Of a stretch of DNA of 44,135 bases, positions 30,214-37,243 are shown in pieces; position 1 is the first letter of the stretch; every line of letters begins with the position of its first letter. Location: the IMG/VR virus record IMGVR_UViG_3300025853_000179, positions 1-44,135 of that record; one strand, written 5' to 3'. The notes under the pieces were generated by a model. It was not told the origin of the DNA. It ran no database searches and was given only the letters and a program-made list of their open reading frames with translations. The translations under genes and the position numbers were made by a program. The DNA comes from a virus.

Positions 30214-31976
30214 GTAAATATATTTAATGGTTTTGCTTTACCTTTAACCATTATAGGTTCTAAAGGCTCTAAATAAAAACCACAGTAAACTTCTGTTTGC
30301 TCCCCTATAAGCAAATCAACTTCTCTTTCTTTTGTAGCACTTTCCAATCTAGCTGCTGTGTTCACAGCATCACCTATAGCTGTGTAATCAAATCTATTTT
30401 CACTTCCCATGTTGCCTATGATGGCTTCGCCACTATTAATACCTATACCAATAGCAATACTTGGCAAACCCTCTGATATTAATTCTTCATTAAGGTCTTT
30501 GATATTTTGCAGTATGTCTAATGCACAAGCTACAGCAACCATGCTGTGATTTTTTAAGTCCAAAGGAGCGTTGAATATTGCCATCATTGCATCCCCTATA
30601 TACTTATCAACCATGCCCCCATGTTTTTGAACGGCTATTTGTTGTGCTGTCAAAACTTTATTCATAATGTAAGTAACTTTTTCAGGCGTTACAGATTCAG
30701 ACAATGCGGTAAAACCTCTTAGATCAGTAAACAAAAATGTGCAGGTTCTTTTCTCTCCACCGAGTTTCAAAAGATCAGGATTCTTTTGCAATTGTTTGAC
30801 CTGTCTTGGGTCTAGGTAATGTTCAAATTGTTTCTTGATTTGTTGTCTAAGTTTGTATTGCTCTCTAAACCTTAAATAGAAAGCGGTTGATGCAATAATA
30901 AATCCTGAGATTAAAGACCATGTAACATCAAGCAAAATACCCTTATTTATTATCCAGTAACCACCATAAGCTACAGATAAATGCAATAAACTGGTTAATA
31001 CTAAACCCCATGTTATACCCAAAGCGTTCAATAGAAGCCATGTCAGTGCGCCTAAAACCAAAAAAATACCTAATTCTCCTGTTAAATTCCAGTTTGGTAC
31101 ATAAGAACTGCTATCAAGCAATATTGATTCCGATAGTGCAGCTTGTATTTTATGTGGCTCTAAAAGACCAACTGGTGTTGCTATCTGTGGCATAACACCT
31201 TTAGCAGTCACACCAACAAAAACAAACTTGCCTTCAACATCCATTTCTTGCAGTGTTGTTTGTGGCGTATCTACCCAACTAATCCATTGTCTGCCGAACT
31301 TATCTAATTTTGTAGGGGGTATTCCCCTAACAGATATTTCTTCTATGCCGTTTTCACTGCCTTTTATAATGTAAGTCTTTTGCTGCGCTAATGCTTTTAG
31401 CACCTCAGTTCCAAAAGAAGCCACCCATCCGTCAGGTGTTTGCATAAGCAAAGGTATTTGTCGTACTAAATTATCAACTTCAGTAGGTGCAGAAGCTACC
31501 CCTTGTGATGCTGATGTTTGAAACATAGGTATATTTTGTCTTACCCCATTAGCTTTTATGCCTTGTATGTTTTCCCCTAAAATAACCGTTCCTGTAGTTG
31601 GTGGATAATCATTGCTTTCATTATTAAACATAGCCAATACTGTGGGGAAGGTCATACGCATAGACATAGCAAAATCTGCATCTCCACCAAACCTATCTTT
31701 TTCAGTAAAAGCTATTACCCAACCAACACCGATAGCACCATTGCCATAAAGTTTTTTTTGTATTTCTGCAAGTCTTGATCTTGGAAAAGGATAACCACCT
31801 TCTTTGATAACATCTTCTTCATTTATGTTAAGTATTGTAAAAAATCCTGTGGGTTCTTGCTTGTGGATTAAAGCATCAAATGTTTTAAGCTTTAAAGTTT
31901 GGTATGGCGTTGTCTGATATACCATTGGTAATGACAAGCCAAATATAACCGCTATGAATATAAGTGTTTTTTTCAT
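30204..31976 (-). CDS. CHASE2-domain class III adenylate cyclase, membrane sensor
   Basis: 590 residues. TM1 about 4-22. A periplasmic CHASE2 domain spans about 25-295 (LKLKTFDALIH, FFTILNINEEDV, YPFPRSRLAEI, GKFVFVGVTAKGV). Three membrane helices lie about 302-368, a short linker follows, and the catalytic domain is about 405-590. All key residues are present: metal ligands Asp418 (FTDLRGFT) and Asp462 (IGDAMMAIF), adenine-specifying Lys458 and Thr532, Asn539 and Arg543 (AVNTAARLE). It should convert ATP to cAMP in response to a periplasmic signal. Such sensors are typical of bacterial chromosomes, not phages. The start overlaps the FecR-protein stop (ATGA) and the end overlaps the next gene. 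Confidence 0.93.
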   Translation of the reverse strand: MKKTLIFIAVIFGLSLPMVYQTTPYQTLKLKTFDALIHKQEPTGFFTILNINEEDVIKEGGYPFPRSRLAEIQKKLYGNGAIGVGWVIAFTEKDRFGGDADFAMSMRMTFPTVLAMFNNESNDYPPTTGTVILGENIQGIKANGVRQNIPMFQTSASQGVASAPTEVDNLVRQIPLLMQTPDGWVASFGTEVLKALAQQKTYIIKGSENGIEEISVRGIPPTKLDKFGRQWISWVDTPQTTLQEMDVEGKFVFVGVTAKGVMPQIATPVGLLEPHKIQAALSESILLDSSSYVPNWNLTGELGIFLVLGALTWLLLNALGITWGLVLTSLLHLSVAYGGYWIINKGILLDVTWSLISGFIIASTAFYLRFREQYKLRQQIKKQFEHYLDPRQVKQLQKNPDLLKLGGEKRTCTFLFTDLRGFTALSESVTPEKVTYIMNKVLTAQQIAVQKHGGMVDKYIGDAMMAIFNAPLDLKNHSMVAVACALDILQNIKDLNEELISEGLPSIAIGIGINSGEAIIGNMGSENRFDYTAIGDAVNTAARLESATKEREVDLLIGEQTEVYCGFYLEPLEPIMVKGKAKPLNIFTWK

Positions 31977-33058
31977 GAGCCTTGCACTATCTTTATCACT
32001 GAATCGCCACCACCATTAATTTTAACAGTATTTGAAACACCGTTCTGTATAAATATAACTGTGTACCCTTGACTAGAGTTTAGATCAACCTGTGCGGATT
32101 GTTCAACTTGTCTACGCAGGGAAATAACTTCACCTTGTACCAAAGTTATAATTTGTGTTGCAGTATCTTGTCCTACTTTTGTACCAGTAATCCTTGTTAT
32201 GGTTTGCTCTTGATTAAGGTCATCTTCATTCAGTTTATCAAGCTCATCTATAATCTTTAGTAAGTCCTCAAAGAAATTTACATCAAGAAAGTTGATATCA
32301 AGCTCAGTGAACTCTAGTTCATCCTTTGCAAAGTAGTCAGCATCAAGACCATCAAACTCTAAAAAGTCTACATCCAAAACATTGTCAGAAGATATGGTGC
32401 TTTCTTCCTTTTGCAGTACATCTTCTTGTGGTGGTTTAACAATAAGCATATTGTCTATTAGGTCTAAAGTTAAATCTAAGATGACTGGCTTGCTTGGTGA
32501 ACTTTCAAATACTGTGGTCGTGGTTGCTTCATAAGGCTTATTCAACAATACAGTACCCATAGCAGTAGTAACCATAATTTCACCACTAGATATGCCGTCT
32601 GCATCAGGCAATAAAATTATTAGACTGCGACCTAACTCATCTACAGTAGCAGTAAAGTCTGTTCCACGAATGGCTATATTTGCAGTAGGCGTTTGGATAG
32701 TTATATTTTCTTTGTCTATCCTGCCTAGTTGTCCTGTAATGAACCTAGCAGTTCCACTTGCAAAGTTTAGAGCAAGCTTAGAATTAGATGGGTTGGGGTC
32801 AAAGATGTACTCATCTATGGTGAGTTGAGAGTGTTCCGTAAGCTTGACTGTTGAGTCGTCAAGAAACTTTATTGCTATGCGACCATTGGTGGTTTCAACA
32901 TTATCATTTTGCTGAATGTTAAAGTCTAACTCAGCTTTATAAGGCTTGTCCCTTAATACTTGTGCGTTGCCTGTTAGTTCTGATACATCACCAATATTAA
33001 CAACTTGTAACTGTACCGCCATCACTTTGAATGACACAAACAGTACCACTGCTGCCAT
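31973..33058 (-). CDS. FecR-domain periplasmic protein
   Basis: 361 residues from ATG 33058 with signal peptide MAAVVLFVSFKVMA; a GTG at 33082 would add eight residues. The FecR domain is at about 20-150: VNIGDVSELTGNAQVLRDK, NDNVETTNGRIAIKFLDDST, LTIDEYIFDP, ITGQLGRIDKENITIQTPTANIAIRGTDF (read as three segments). The rest is very acidic (DVDFLEFDGLDADYF, ELDINFLDVNFFEDLLKII) and ends in a beta-rich segment. FecR-domain proteins are often encoded with CHASE2 cyclases in bacteria and may present a ligand or polymer. It overlaps the curlin-like gene by 62 bases and the cyclase by 4. Confidence 0.87.
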   Translation of the reverse strand: MAAVVLFVSFKVMAVQLQVVNIGDVSELTGNAQVLRDKPYKAELDFNIQQNDNVETTNGRIAIKFLDDSTVKLTEHSQLTIDEYIFDPNPSNSKLALNFASGTARFITGQLGRIDKENITIQTPTANIAIRGTDFTATVDELGRSLIILLPDADGISSGEIMVTTAMGTVLLNKPYEATTTTVFESSPSKPVILDLTLDLIDNMLIVKPPQEDVLQKEESTISSDNVLDVDFLEFDGLDADYFAKDELEFTELDINFLDVNFFEDLLKIIDELDKLNEDDLNQEQTITRITGTKVGQDTATQIITLVQGEVISLRRQVEQSAQVDLNSSQGYTVIFIQNGVSNTVKINGGGDSVIKIVQGS

Positions 33059-33695
33059 TTGAATTGATCTGTAACCAATCACTTGCTAATGTACTCTGTT
33101 GATCTATGTTGAATGTGCGAGAATTACCTGTGTGATCAAGATAGAAATATCCACCTGAATATCCATCTGCGTCAAAATTAATTGTGTTTGAATCTCCATC
33201 TACATCTACATAATTTGTTGCCAAATCATAGTCTATATCAAAATCAAAAGTATTGCTGTCGCCTTGGATAATCCAGTCAAGGTCAAGCGTGCTTGCTAGA
33301 TCATTGTTTGCAACATCTAAAGTAAAAGTATTACTGCTACCAGTAACATCTACATTAAAGTTACCACTGTCAGCACCATAAGTATTTGTAGGGTCAGTTT
33401 GTATGTTGAATGTATTGCTATCACCGTCAAACTCAAAAAAACCTGTAAAGGTATCAGCAGTTATATCACCTAGAAATTTATTACTATCACCAATTTGATT
33501 GATGTCTAAAGTCATTGTAGTACCATCAAGATCAAGTGCGGTCATAGTTCCTGATACAGCATTAGCACCACCGATCAAGTTTGATGAACCGAGTTGTTCT
33601 ATATCTAAGTTAAAAGTTGCGCCTACTTGATCTACATAAACCTCATTATCTGCATACAAAAAACTAACCACGAATAGCATTAAGTATTTCTTCAT
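32997..33695 (-). CDS. Curlin-like repeat protein, possible amyloid cargo
   Basis: 232 residues with a short signal peptide (MKKYLMLFVVSFLYA). The body is made of about 20-25-residue repeats with a G-D/S-S-N-T/K-F core: IEQLGSSNLIGG, INQIGDSNKFLG, FDGDSNTFNIQ, VTGSSNTFTLDV, IQGDSNTFDFDI, VDGDSNTINFD and HTGNSRTFNID. This matches the curlin pattern (Q-x-G-x-x-N) loosely and is Asp-rich. Two Cys occur near the C-terminus (TVCVIQ, TVTSC). It sits directly after csgG, where curli operons keep subunits. It is predicted to be a secreted beta-solenoid or amyloid; family membership needs a profile search. Confidence 0.72.
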   Translation of the reverse strand: MKKYLMLFVVSFLYADNEVYVDQVGATFNLDIEQLGSSNLIGGANAVSGTMTALDLDGTTMTLDINQIGDSNKFLGDITADTFTGFFEFDGDSNTFNIQTDPTNTYGADSGNFNVDVTGSSNTFTLDVANNDLASTLDLDWIIQGDSNTFDFDIDYDLATNYVDVDGDSNTINFDADGYSGGYFYLDHTGNSRTFNIDQQSTLASDWLQINSNGSSGTVCVIQSDGGTVTSC

Positions 33696-34500
33696 TTATT
33701 ATGCTCCATAAATTTTTCTTTAAACCTAATTGTATGGTTTCTAAGACTGCCGTTTCTATTGCGTTTTGAAGTGCAATATTCACAGATTCATTTTCAACCA
33801 TGCCATTTTCTATCTCCACTAACTCTGTGTCATTGGAAACAAAACGAAAAGCATCTTGACTTATAGCTACGCTAAGAATTGATTTTGTGGTCAACACTTC
33901 AGTCAATACTTTTCCTGTACTTACAGAAACGGTACGCAAAGAGACGGTAACAATGTCCTGTCTGTACTCTTTGGTTGAGCCTATGCCCAAATATCTAGCA
34001 CCTAAGCCACCTGACTTTATGTTGCTCTCATATCCTATCACACCACCTTCCATTAACAAACCTGCAAATGTAAGGGGCAATAAGTCTTTGCTTTCTTTAA
34101 AATCTTTTCTTGTTGATCTGATTAGCTGTCTTTCTTTGGTTAGGTTATCCAGTCCAACCCTTTCCACCACATCAAAAAACTCTCCATCACTTGCGTGCTT
34201 CAATGCACGAATAAGATAGGCATGAGGTGCTTGGGTTATGGCTGTGGAGAAAGATGCGTAACTACTGTTGCTTCTACGCTGTCCTGTTTGATCTGTAAAG
34301 CTTGTGGGGTATACAGCTATAGTAGGCTTAATAAAAGGCTTACCAATGTTTGCTAGTTCTTTGTTAATTAAGGTTCCAACTTCTGCCTGTTTGGTTAGGC
34401 TAACTGGTGGAATGTAGTTATCTAATATGGACCAGTTGGTGCAACTAGAAAGAAAAATCCCCAATAGGCAAAGTAATTTCAGTCGTGTTTCCATCTGCAT
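33664..34500 (-). CDS. csgG: CsgG, curli outer-membrane secretion channel
   Basis: 278 residues. Signal peptide with lipobox LSSC (Cys20). Conserved CsgG segments are clear: PTIAVYPTSFTDQTGQRR, FFDVVERVGLDNLTKERQLI, GGVIGYESNIKSGG, LGARYLGIGSTKEYRQD, VSLRTVSVSTGKVLTEV and TTKSILS. These align along the whole length of known CsgG proteins. By family knowledge CsgG forms a nonameric beta-barrel pore in the outer membrane that exports unfolded curli subunits. It overlaps csgF by 56 bases and the curlin-like gene by 32 bases, so it is embedded in the phage operon. Confidence 0.95.
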   Translation of the reverse strand: MQMETRLKLLCLLGIFLSSCTNWSILDNYIPPVSLTKQAEVGTLINKELANIGKPFIKPTIAVYPTSFTDQTGQRRSNSSYASFSTAITQAPHAYLIRALKHASDGEFFDVVERVGLDNLTKERQLIRSTRKDFKESKDLLPLTFAGLLMEGGVIGYESNIKSGGLGARYLGIGSTKEYRQDIVTVSLRTVSVSTGKVLTEVLTTKSILSVAISQDAFRFVSNDTELVEIENGMVENESVNIALQNAIETAVLETIQLGLKKNLWSIINEEILNAIRG

Positions 34501-34918
34501 CCGTTATTTTTAAAGTTATAAAATCTCCGTCTGTTGAGTATTCAATAGTGTTGCCTTCCAACTCTAATGTTCCTGATTCGTTAGGTGTTTCACCAAAAAG
34601 GTTATCCACAAGTTGTCTACTAAGCTGTGCATAAATCCTGCTTTCAAGGTTTCTTATAAACCTAGCCAGTGTGGTGTTTTCTGCTTCTCTTTCTAAATCT
34701 TCTTGATAGGCTTTAATCTCATCAGCAATTGCTTTCTTTCTGTTGAACTCTTGGTTTTCTATGGTCAAATAATGACTGGATGTGCCGACACCTGAGAAAC
34801 TAGGGCTTTTAAAACTATGTGTCATTTCGTCTGCATTGATAGCCAAAGAAAATAAAATAGTCAACAACAAACCTATCAAGCCAAAAGCAATTAATTGATC
34901 GTTGCTTAGTTTCTTCAT
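34445..34918 (-). CDS. csgF: CsgF, curli assembly factor
   Basis: 157 residues with an N-terminal hydrophobic signal (LIAFGLIGLLLTILFSLAINA). The mature start has FKSPSFSG (residues 36-43), the motif by which CsgF plugs into the CsgG pore. A helical stretch is next (NTTLARFIRNLESRIYAQLSRQ), then a C-terminal beta domain YSTDGDFITLKITDADGN and TTEITLPIGDF, matching the CsgF family in order and length. It is coupled to the preceding 28-residue peptide (ATGA) and to csgG. Role: positions and chaperones subunits at the cell surface. Confidence 0.92.
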   Translation of the reverse strand: MKKLSNDQLIAFGLIGLLLTILFSLAINADEMTHSFKSPSFSGVGTSSHYLTIENQEFNRKKAIADEIKAYQEDLEREAENTTLARFIRNLESRIYAQLSRQLVDNLFGETPNESGTLELEGNTIEYSTDGDFITLKITDADGNTTEITLPIGDFSF

Positions 34919-35001
34919 AACGGATGGTTGTCGTCAAACCAAGACATGATTAGTCCTGCTGATAATAATGCAACAAGTAAGTTAATTAAAAAATCAATCA
35001 T
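34915..35001 (-). CDS. Membrane micropeptide (28 aa) before csgF
   Basis: ATG 35001 overlaps the preceding stop (ATGA) and its own TGA overlaps the csgF ATG (ATGA), with AGGAAAAAAA upstream. The peptide MIDFLINLLVALLSAGLIM is one hydrophobic helix with an acidic tail SWFDDNHPL. Coupling on both sides is good evidence for translation. It could be a small holin-type peptide or an accessory of the neighbouring membrane proteins. Confidence 0.6.
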   Translation of the reverse strand: MIDFLINLLVALLSAGLIMSWFDDNHPL

Positions 35002-35240
35002 TTTTTTTCCTCAAAATCTTTTAATTTTAAAACAGTGTTTACTTTCTGTTGTAATCGTATCATATCTTGATCTAACAACCTTAATTGATCGGTAAGCCTA
35101 ATAATAGTCTTTTGCATTTCTGCTACAGCAGGGTCAATGGTTTTGGTTATGGTAATCCACACATAATAAACAAAGTAGCCCAAGCCAACGACCATGACTG
35201 TGGTAAAACCAAACTTATCAATAAGTGCGACTATATCCAT
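34998..35240 (-). CDS. Membrane-anchored coiled-coil protein, paralogue B (holin-like)
   Basis: 80 residues: one transmembrane helix near the N-terminus (TTVMVVGLGYFVYYVWITI) and a coiled coil of about 45 residues (AEMQKTIIRLTDQLRLLDQDMIRLQQ). It resembles the gene upstream in plan and in positions (MD..LI....G...., GYF, MIR, ending L.L). The two arose by duplication. Such single-pass coiled-coil proteins in lysis operons are often holins or scaffolds. The start overlaps the upstream stop by one base. Confidence 0.7.
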   Translation of the reverse strand: MDIVALIDKFGFTTVMVVGLGYFVYYVWITITKTIDPAVAEMQKTIIRLTDQLRLLDQDMIRLQQKVNTVLKLKDFEEKK

Positions 35241-35533
35241 TAATCACGCCTAGCATCTATCTTGCCGTCCTCTACGAAGTTTTCTGCCCTTGCTATACGA
35301 TCTAGGTCAGGTGGCAAATTCAAGGCACTAGAAACGCTTGTATCAATTCGTATCATGTCGTTATTCATTATTGATGCTCTAGTAATAAGCATTTTTGCAA
35401 TGCCCTCTACAGTCTTAATCTTATTAACCAAGCCGTTCATCATCTGTTGCATGATAAGAAATATAAAATAGCCCATAACCAAGCCACTAGCTATAGGCAA
35501 CCCTACATCTTCTATTAGTGTAAAAGCATCCAT
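35240..35533 (-). CDS. Membrane-anchored coiled-coil protein, paralogue A (holin-like)
   Basis: 97 residues, first gene of the lysis/curli operon. Hydrophobic segment LPIASGLVMGYFIFLIMQQMM, then a helical stretch (VNKIKTVEGIAKMLITRAS, IMNNDMIRIDTSVSSALNL) and a charged end. It shares its plan with the following gene. Its start is 36 bases from promoter cassette 5, which points the other way; an AT-rich TATATAA-type box for this operon is possible at about 35564-35570. Role inferred as holin-like from topology and context. Confidence 0.7.
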   Translation of the reverse strand: MDAFTLIEDVGLPIASGLVMGYFIFLIMQQMMNGLVNKIKTVEGIAKMLITRASIMNNDMIRIDTSVSSALNLPPDLDRIARAENFVEDGKIDARRD

Positions 35534-35568
35534 AGAAACAGTTTAGCACTAGATAAAAATATTTATAT

Positions 35569-35633
35569 AATTATTCCAAAAAGGGTTTACAAAAGGTATT
35601 TTTTTTATTATGATGCCCTTATATAAATTAAAC
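35569..35633 (+). promoter_or_regulatory. Early promoter/operator cassette, copy 5
   Basis: AATTATTCCAAAAAGGG, TTTACA at 35586-35591, 17 bases, TATGAT at 35609-35614, leader ATATAAATTAAAC to 35633, GAGGATAAA and ATG at 35643. It lies in the divergent gap with the lysis/curli operon, so a bound protein could act on both directions. Confidence 0.85.
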
Positions 35634-35642
35634 GAGGATAAA

Positions 35643-35993
35643 ATGAATAAAACTATTAATAAATTAGCCGTAAGGTTATTAGATAACGGTAAAGAAATGG
35701 TAGATTGGGAAACCTGCTACTCTGACACTGGTGTTTTTGGTGAAGGTACAGTATCACACTGGCTATCTTTACATACACAATACGAATGGCAAGCAACAGG
35801 CACTTCCTGCTTACATGATCAAATCAAAGATTTATGCAATCTTATTAAAGATGATCAGATCTATAAATATAAATCCAGTAACGAAGATTTGCATAAAAAA
35901 GCAGATGGACATTCTGACTATATTTTAGACAAAGATGGTAAACCAAAAAACTTTAACCCATTCTCCAATGGTACATATAGGAGAAGAAAGTGA
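35643..35993 (+). CDS. Unknown early protein (116 aa)
   Basis: The ATG at 35643 has GAGGATAAA upstream; an ATG at 35610 is in frame but lies inside the promoter -10. A soluble, Asp/Lys/Asn-rich protein (ETCYSDTGVFGEGTVSHWL, SCLHDQIKDLCNLIKDDQIY, DGKPKNFNPFSNG). Not recognised. Its stop overlaps the GTG of the metalloprotease gene, so the two may work together. Confidence 0.75.
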   Translation: MNKTINKLAVRLLDNGKEMVDWETCYSDTGVFGEGTVSHWLSLHTQYEWQATGTSCLHDQIKDLCNLIKDDQIYKYKSSNEDLHKKADGHSDYILDKDGKPKNFNPFSNGTYRRRK

Positions 35994-36757
35994 GAGATTA
36001 TCAAGCAAAAAAAGTTTACGATTGGGAACACTCGCAACCATGGTGGACTTGGAATAGTTACCTGACTGAAGATCAAGTTAAAAAGTGTATACAGAAATTA
36101 GATAATAATTTGCCTTTTATAGTTTTTGATAAAAGTGGTTTCTATCATATACATGATCAAAAAAGAAAAACTAAAGTTGTTTTTTCAAATGGCAGAGGTA
36201 CAAGTAATGCTTCAAGAAAAAGAATATTACTTAAAAGAGATTGGGCATTAAATTACAATGTTATCTTGCATGAATACGCACATCTTCTAAGTAAAGATAT
36301 ACACGGACCAAAATTTGTAAGTGCTTATTGTTGTTTATTGGTAGCATATCACCCACACCAACCTACATTTAAAGAATTAGCAAAAAGTCTTAATGAAAAT
36401 AATGTAGACTTTAAGGAGTTTGATTACACATGGAAACTTCTTAAACTTTCTAAAAGAATAAAACCATTTGCTAAGTGCAGTGAAGAGCCATTACCAAAAC
36501 CAATTAAGAAAACAAGAGTTTCACCTAAACAAAAATTAATAAAACTTTGTCAAGAACACGATTGGCTTGAATATGATGACGATTGTGGGTTTGAATATTT
36601 TAAGTGTGAAGTTTGGGATATTAGAGAAGATGAATACAGAGAAGAATGGTTTGATGAAATGACAGATCACTCAGACTCTTGGAAAATGGCATATCAATAT
36701 GCTTTGGAACTAGTAGAAAGAAATAACAAATATGGTAAGACATACGATCATGAATGA
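35990..36757 (+). CDS. Zinc metallopeptidase-like protein (HExxH...H)
   Basis: 255 residues, GTG start at 35990 (GTGA overlap, AGGAGAAG upstream). The zinc site is VILHEYAHLL followed by DIHGPKFVSAY: His94, Glu95, His98 and His105, an HExxHx6H pattern. The pattern is similar to small SprT/TIGR04338-type phage metallohydrolases. The rest is charged, with Lys-rich (KPIKKTRVSPKQK) and Asp/Glu-rich (EYDDDCGFEYF) parts and Cys pairs. No signal peptide, so it should act in the cytoplasm, perhaps on a host protein. The cleavage target is unknown. Confidence 0.8.
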   Translation: MRDYQAKKVYDWEHSQPWWTWNSYLTEDQVKKCIQKLDNNLPFIVFDKSGFYHIHDQKRKTKVVFSNGRGTSNASRKRILLKRDWALNYNVILHEYAHLLSKDIHGPKFVSAYCCLLVAYHPHQPTFKELAKSLNENNVDFKEFDYTWKLLKLSKRIKPFAKCSEEPLPKPIKKTRVSPKQKLIKLCQEHDWLEYDDDCGFEYFKCEVWDIREDEYREEWFDEMTDHSDSWKMAYQYALELVERNNKYGKTYDHE

Positions 36758-36830
36758 TAAAAACCCTTTAACTCCGTTAATGGTAAACCATAGACCCACC
36801 AAACAAAACGCAGTACACGGCATTTGGTGA
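36750..36830 (+). CDS. Possible micropeptide (26 aa)
   Basis: ATG 36750 overlaps the end of the metalloprotease gene and reads MNDKNPLTPLMVNHRPTKQN plus six residues to TGA 36830. There is no clear ribosome site and the composition is plain. It fills the gap before the convergent holin-like gene, but could be chance. Confidence 0.3.
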   Translation: MNDKNPLTPLMVNHRPTKQNAVHGIW

Positions 36831-36847
36831 ACCCTTTTTTCTAGTTT

Positions 36848-37234
36848 TTACTTATCTTCTTCACCTTTGAAATTTTTGCTTTGCCCTGACTTGCCTGAAT
36901 AAACACCAAACACAACACCCATAGCGCCTACGACTACAGATACTAATGCTGATTGTTCAAGGTTAGGCTCAGGTAGATTCATAAACCATATGACTGATTC
37001 ATACATTAGATAGATGTATACAATCACAAATATTCTAGGGAATATGCGCCATGAGTCTACGGCTCTTGCTAGGTGTATGACTTTTTGCCAAGGATTAACA
37101 TTAGTAGCATCTTCTAGTTCTCTAATCTTATCTTTAAGTTGACCGATTTCTTCTATCATAGCCATGAACTTATTTAAGTCCATTTCTACTTCGTTTCTAT
37201 CCATGTCTCCGCTAAATCTTCCGTCTTGTTGCAT
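36848..37234 (-). CDS. Holin-like membrane protein with coiled coil (128 aa)
   Basis: The N-terminal 45 residues are a charged coiled coil (MDLNKFMAMIEEIGQLKDKI). Then come two membrane helices (IFPRIFVIVYIYLMYESVIW and ALVSVVVGAMGVVFGVY) and a short basic tail. ASN-PEPN lies between them. This topology and the position behind the tail genes, with AGGAGAATATT before the start, fit a class II holin or tail-assembly membrane protein. It ends the tail operon and is convergent with the metalloprotease cluster. Confidence 0.68.
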   Translation of the reverse strand: MQQDGRFSGDMDRNEVEMDLNKFMAMIEEIGQLKDKIRELEDATNVNPWQKVIHLARAVDSWRIFPRIFVIVYIYLMYESVIWFMNLPEPNLEQSALVSVVVGAMGVVFGVYSGKSGQSKNFKGEEDK

Positions 37235-37243
37235 AATATTCTC

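Noticed and set aside
30204-34918. Host DNA contamination explaining the curli and cyclase genes
   Set aside because: These genes overlap phage lysis genes base for base on both sides with the same strand, codon style and coupling, which a random chimera would not give.
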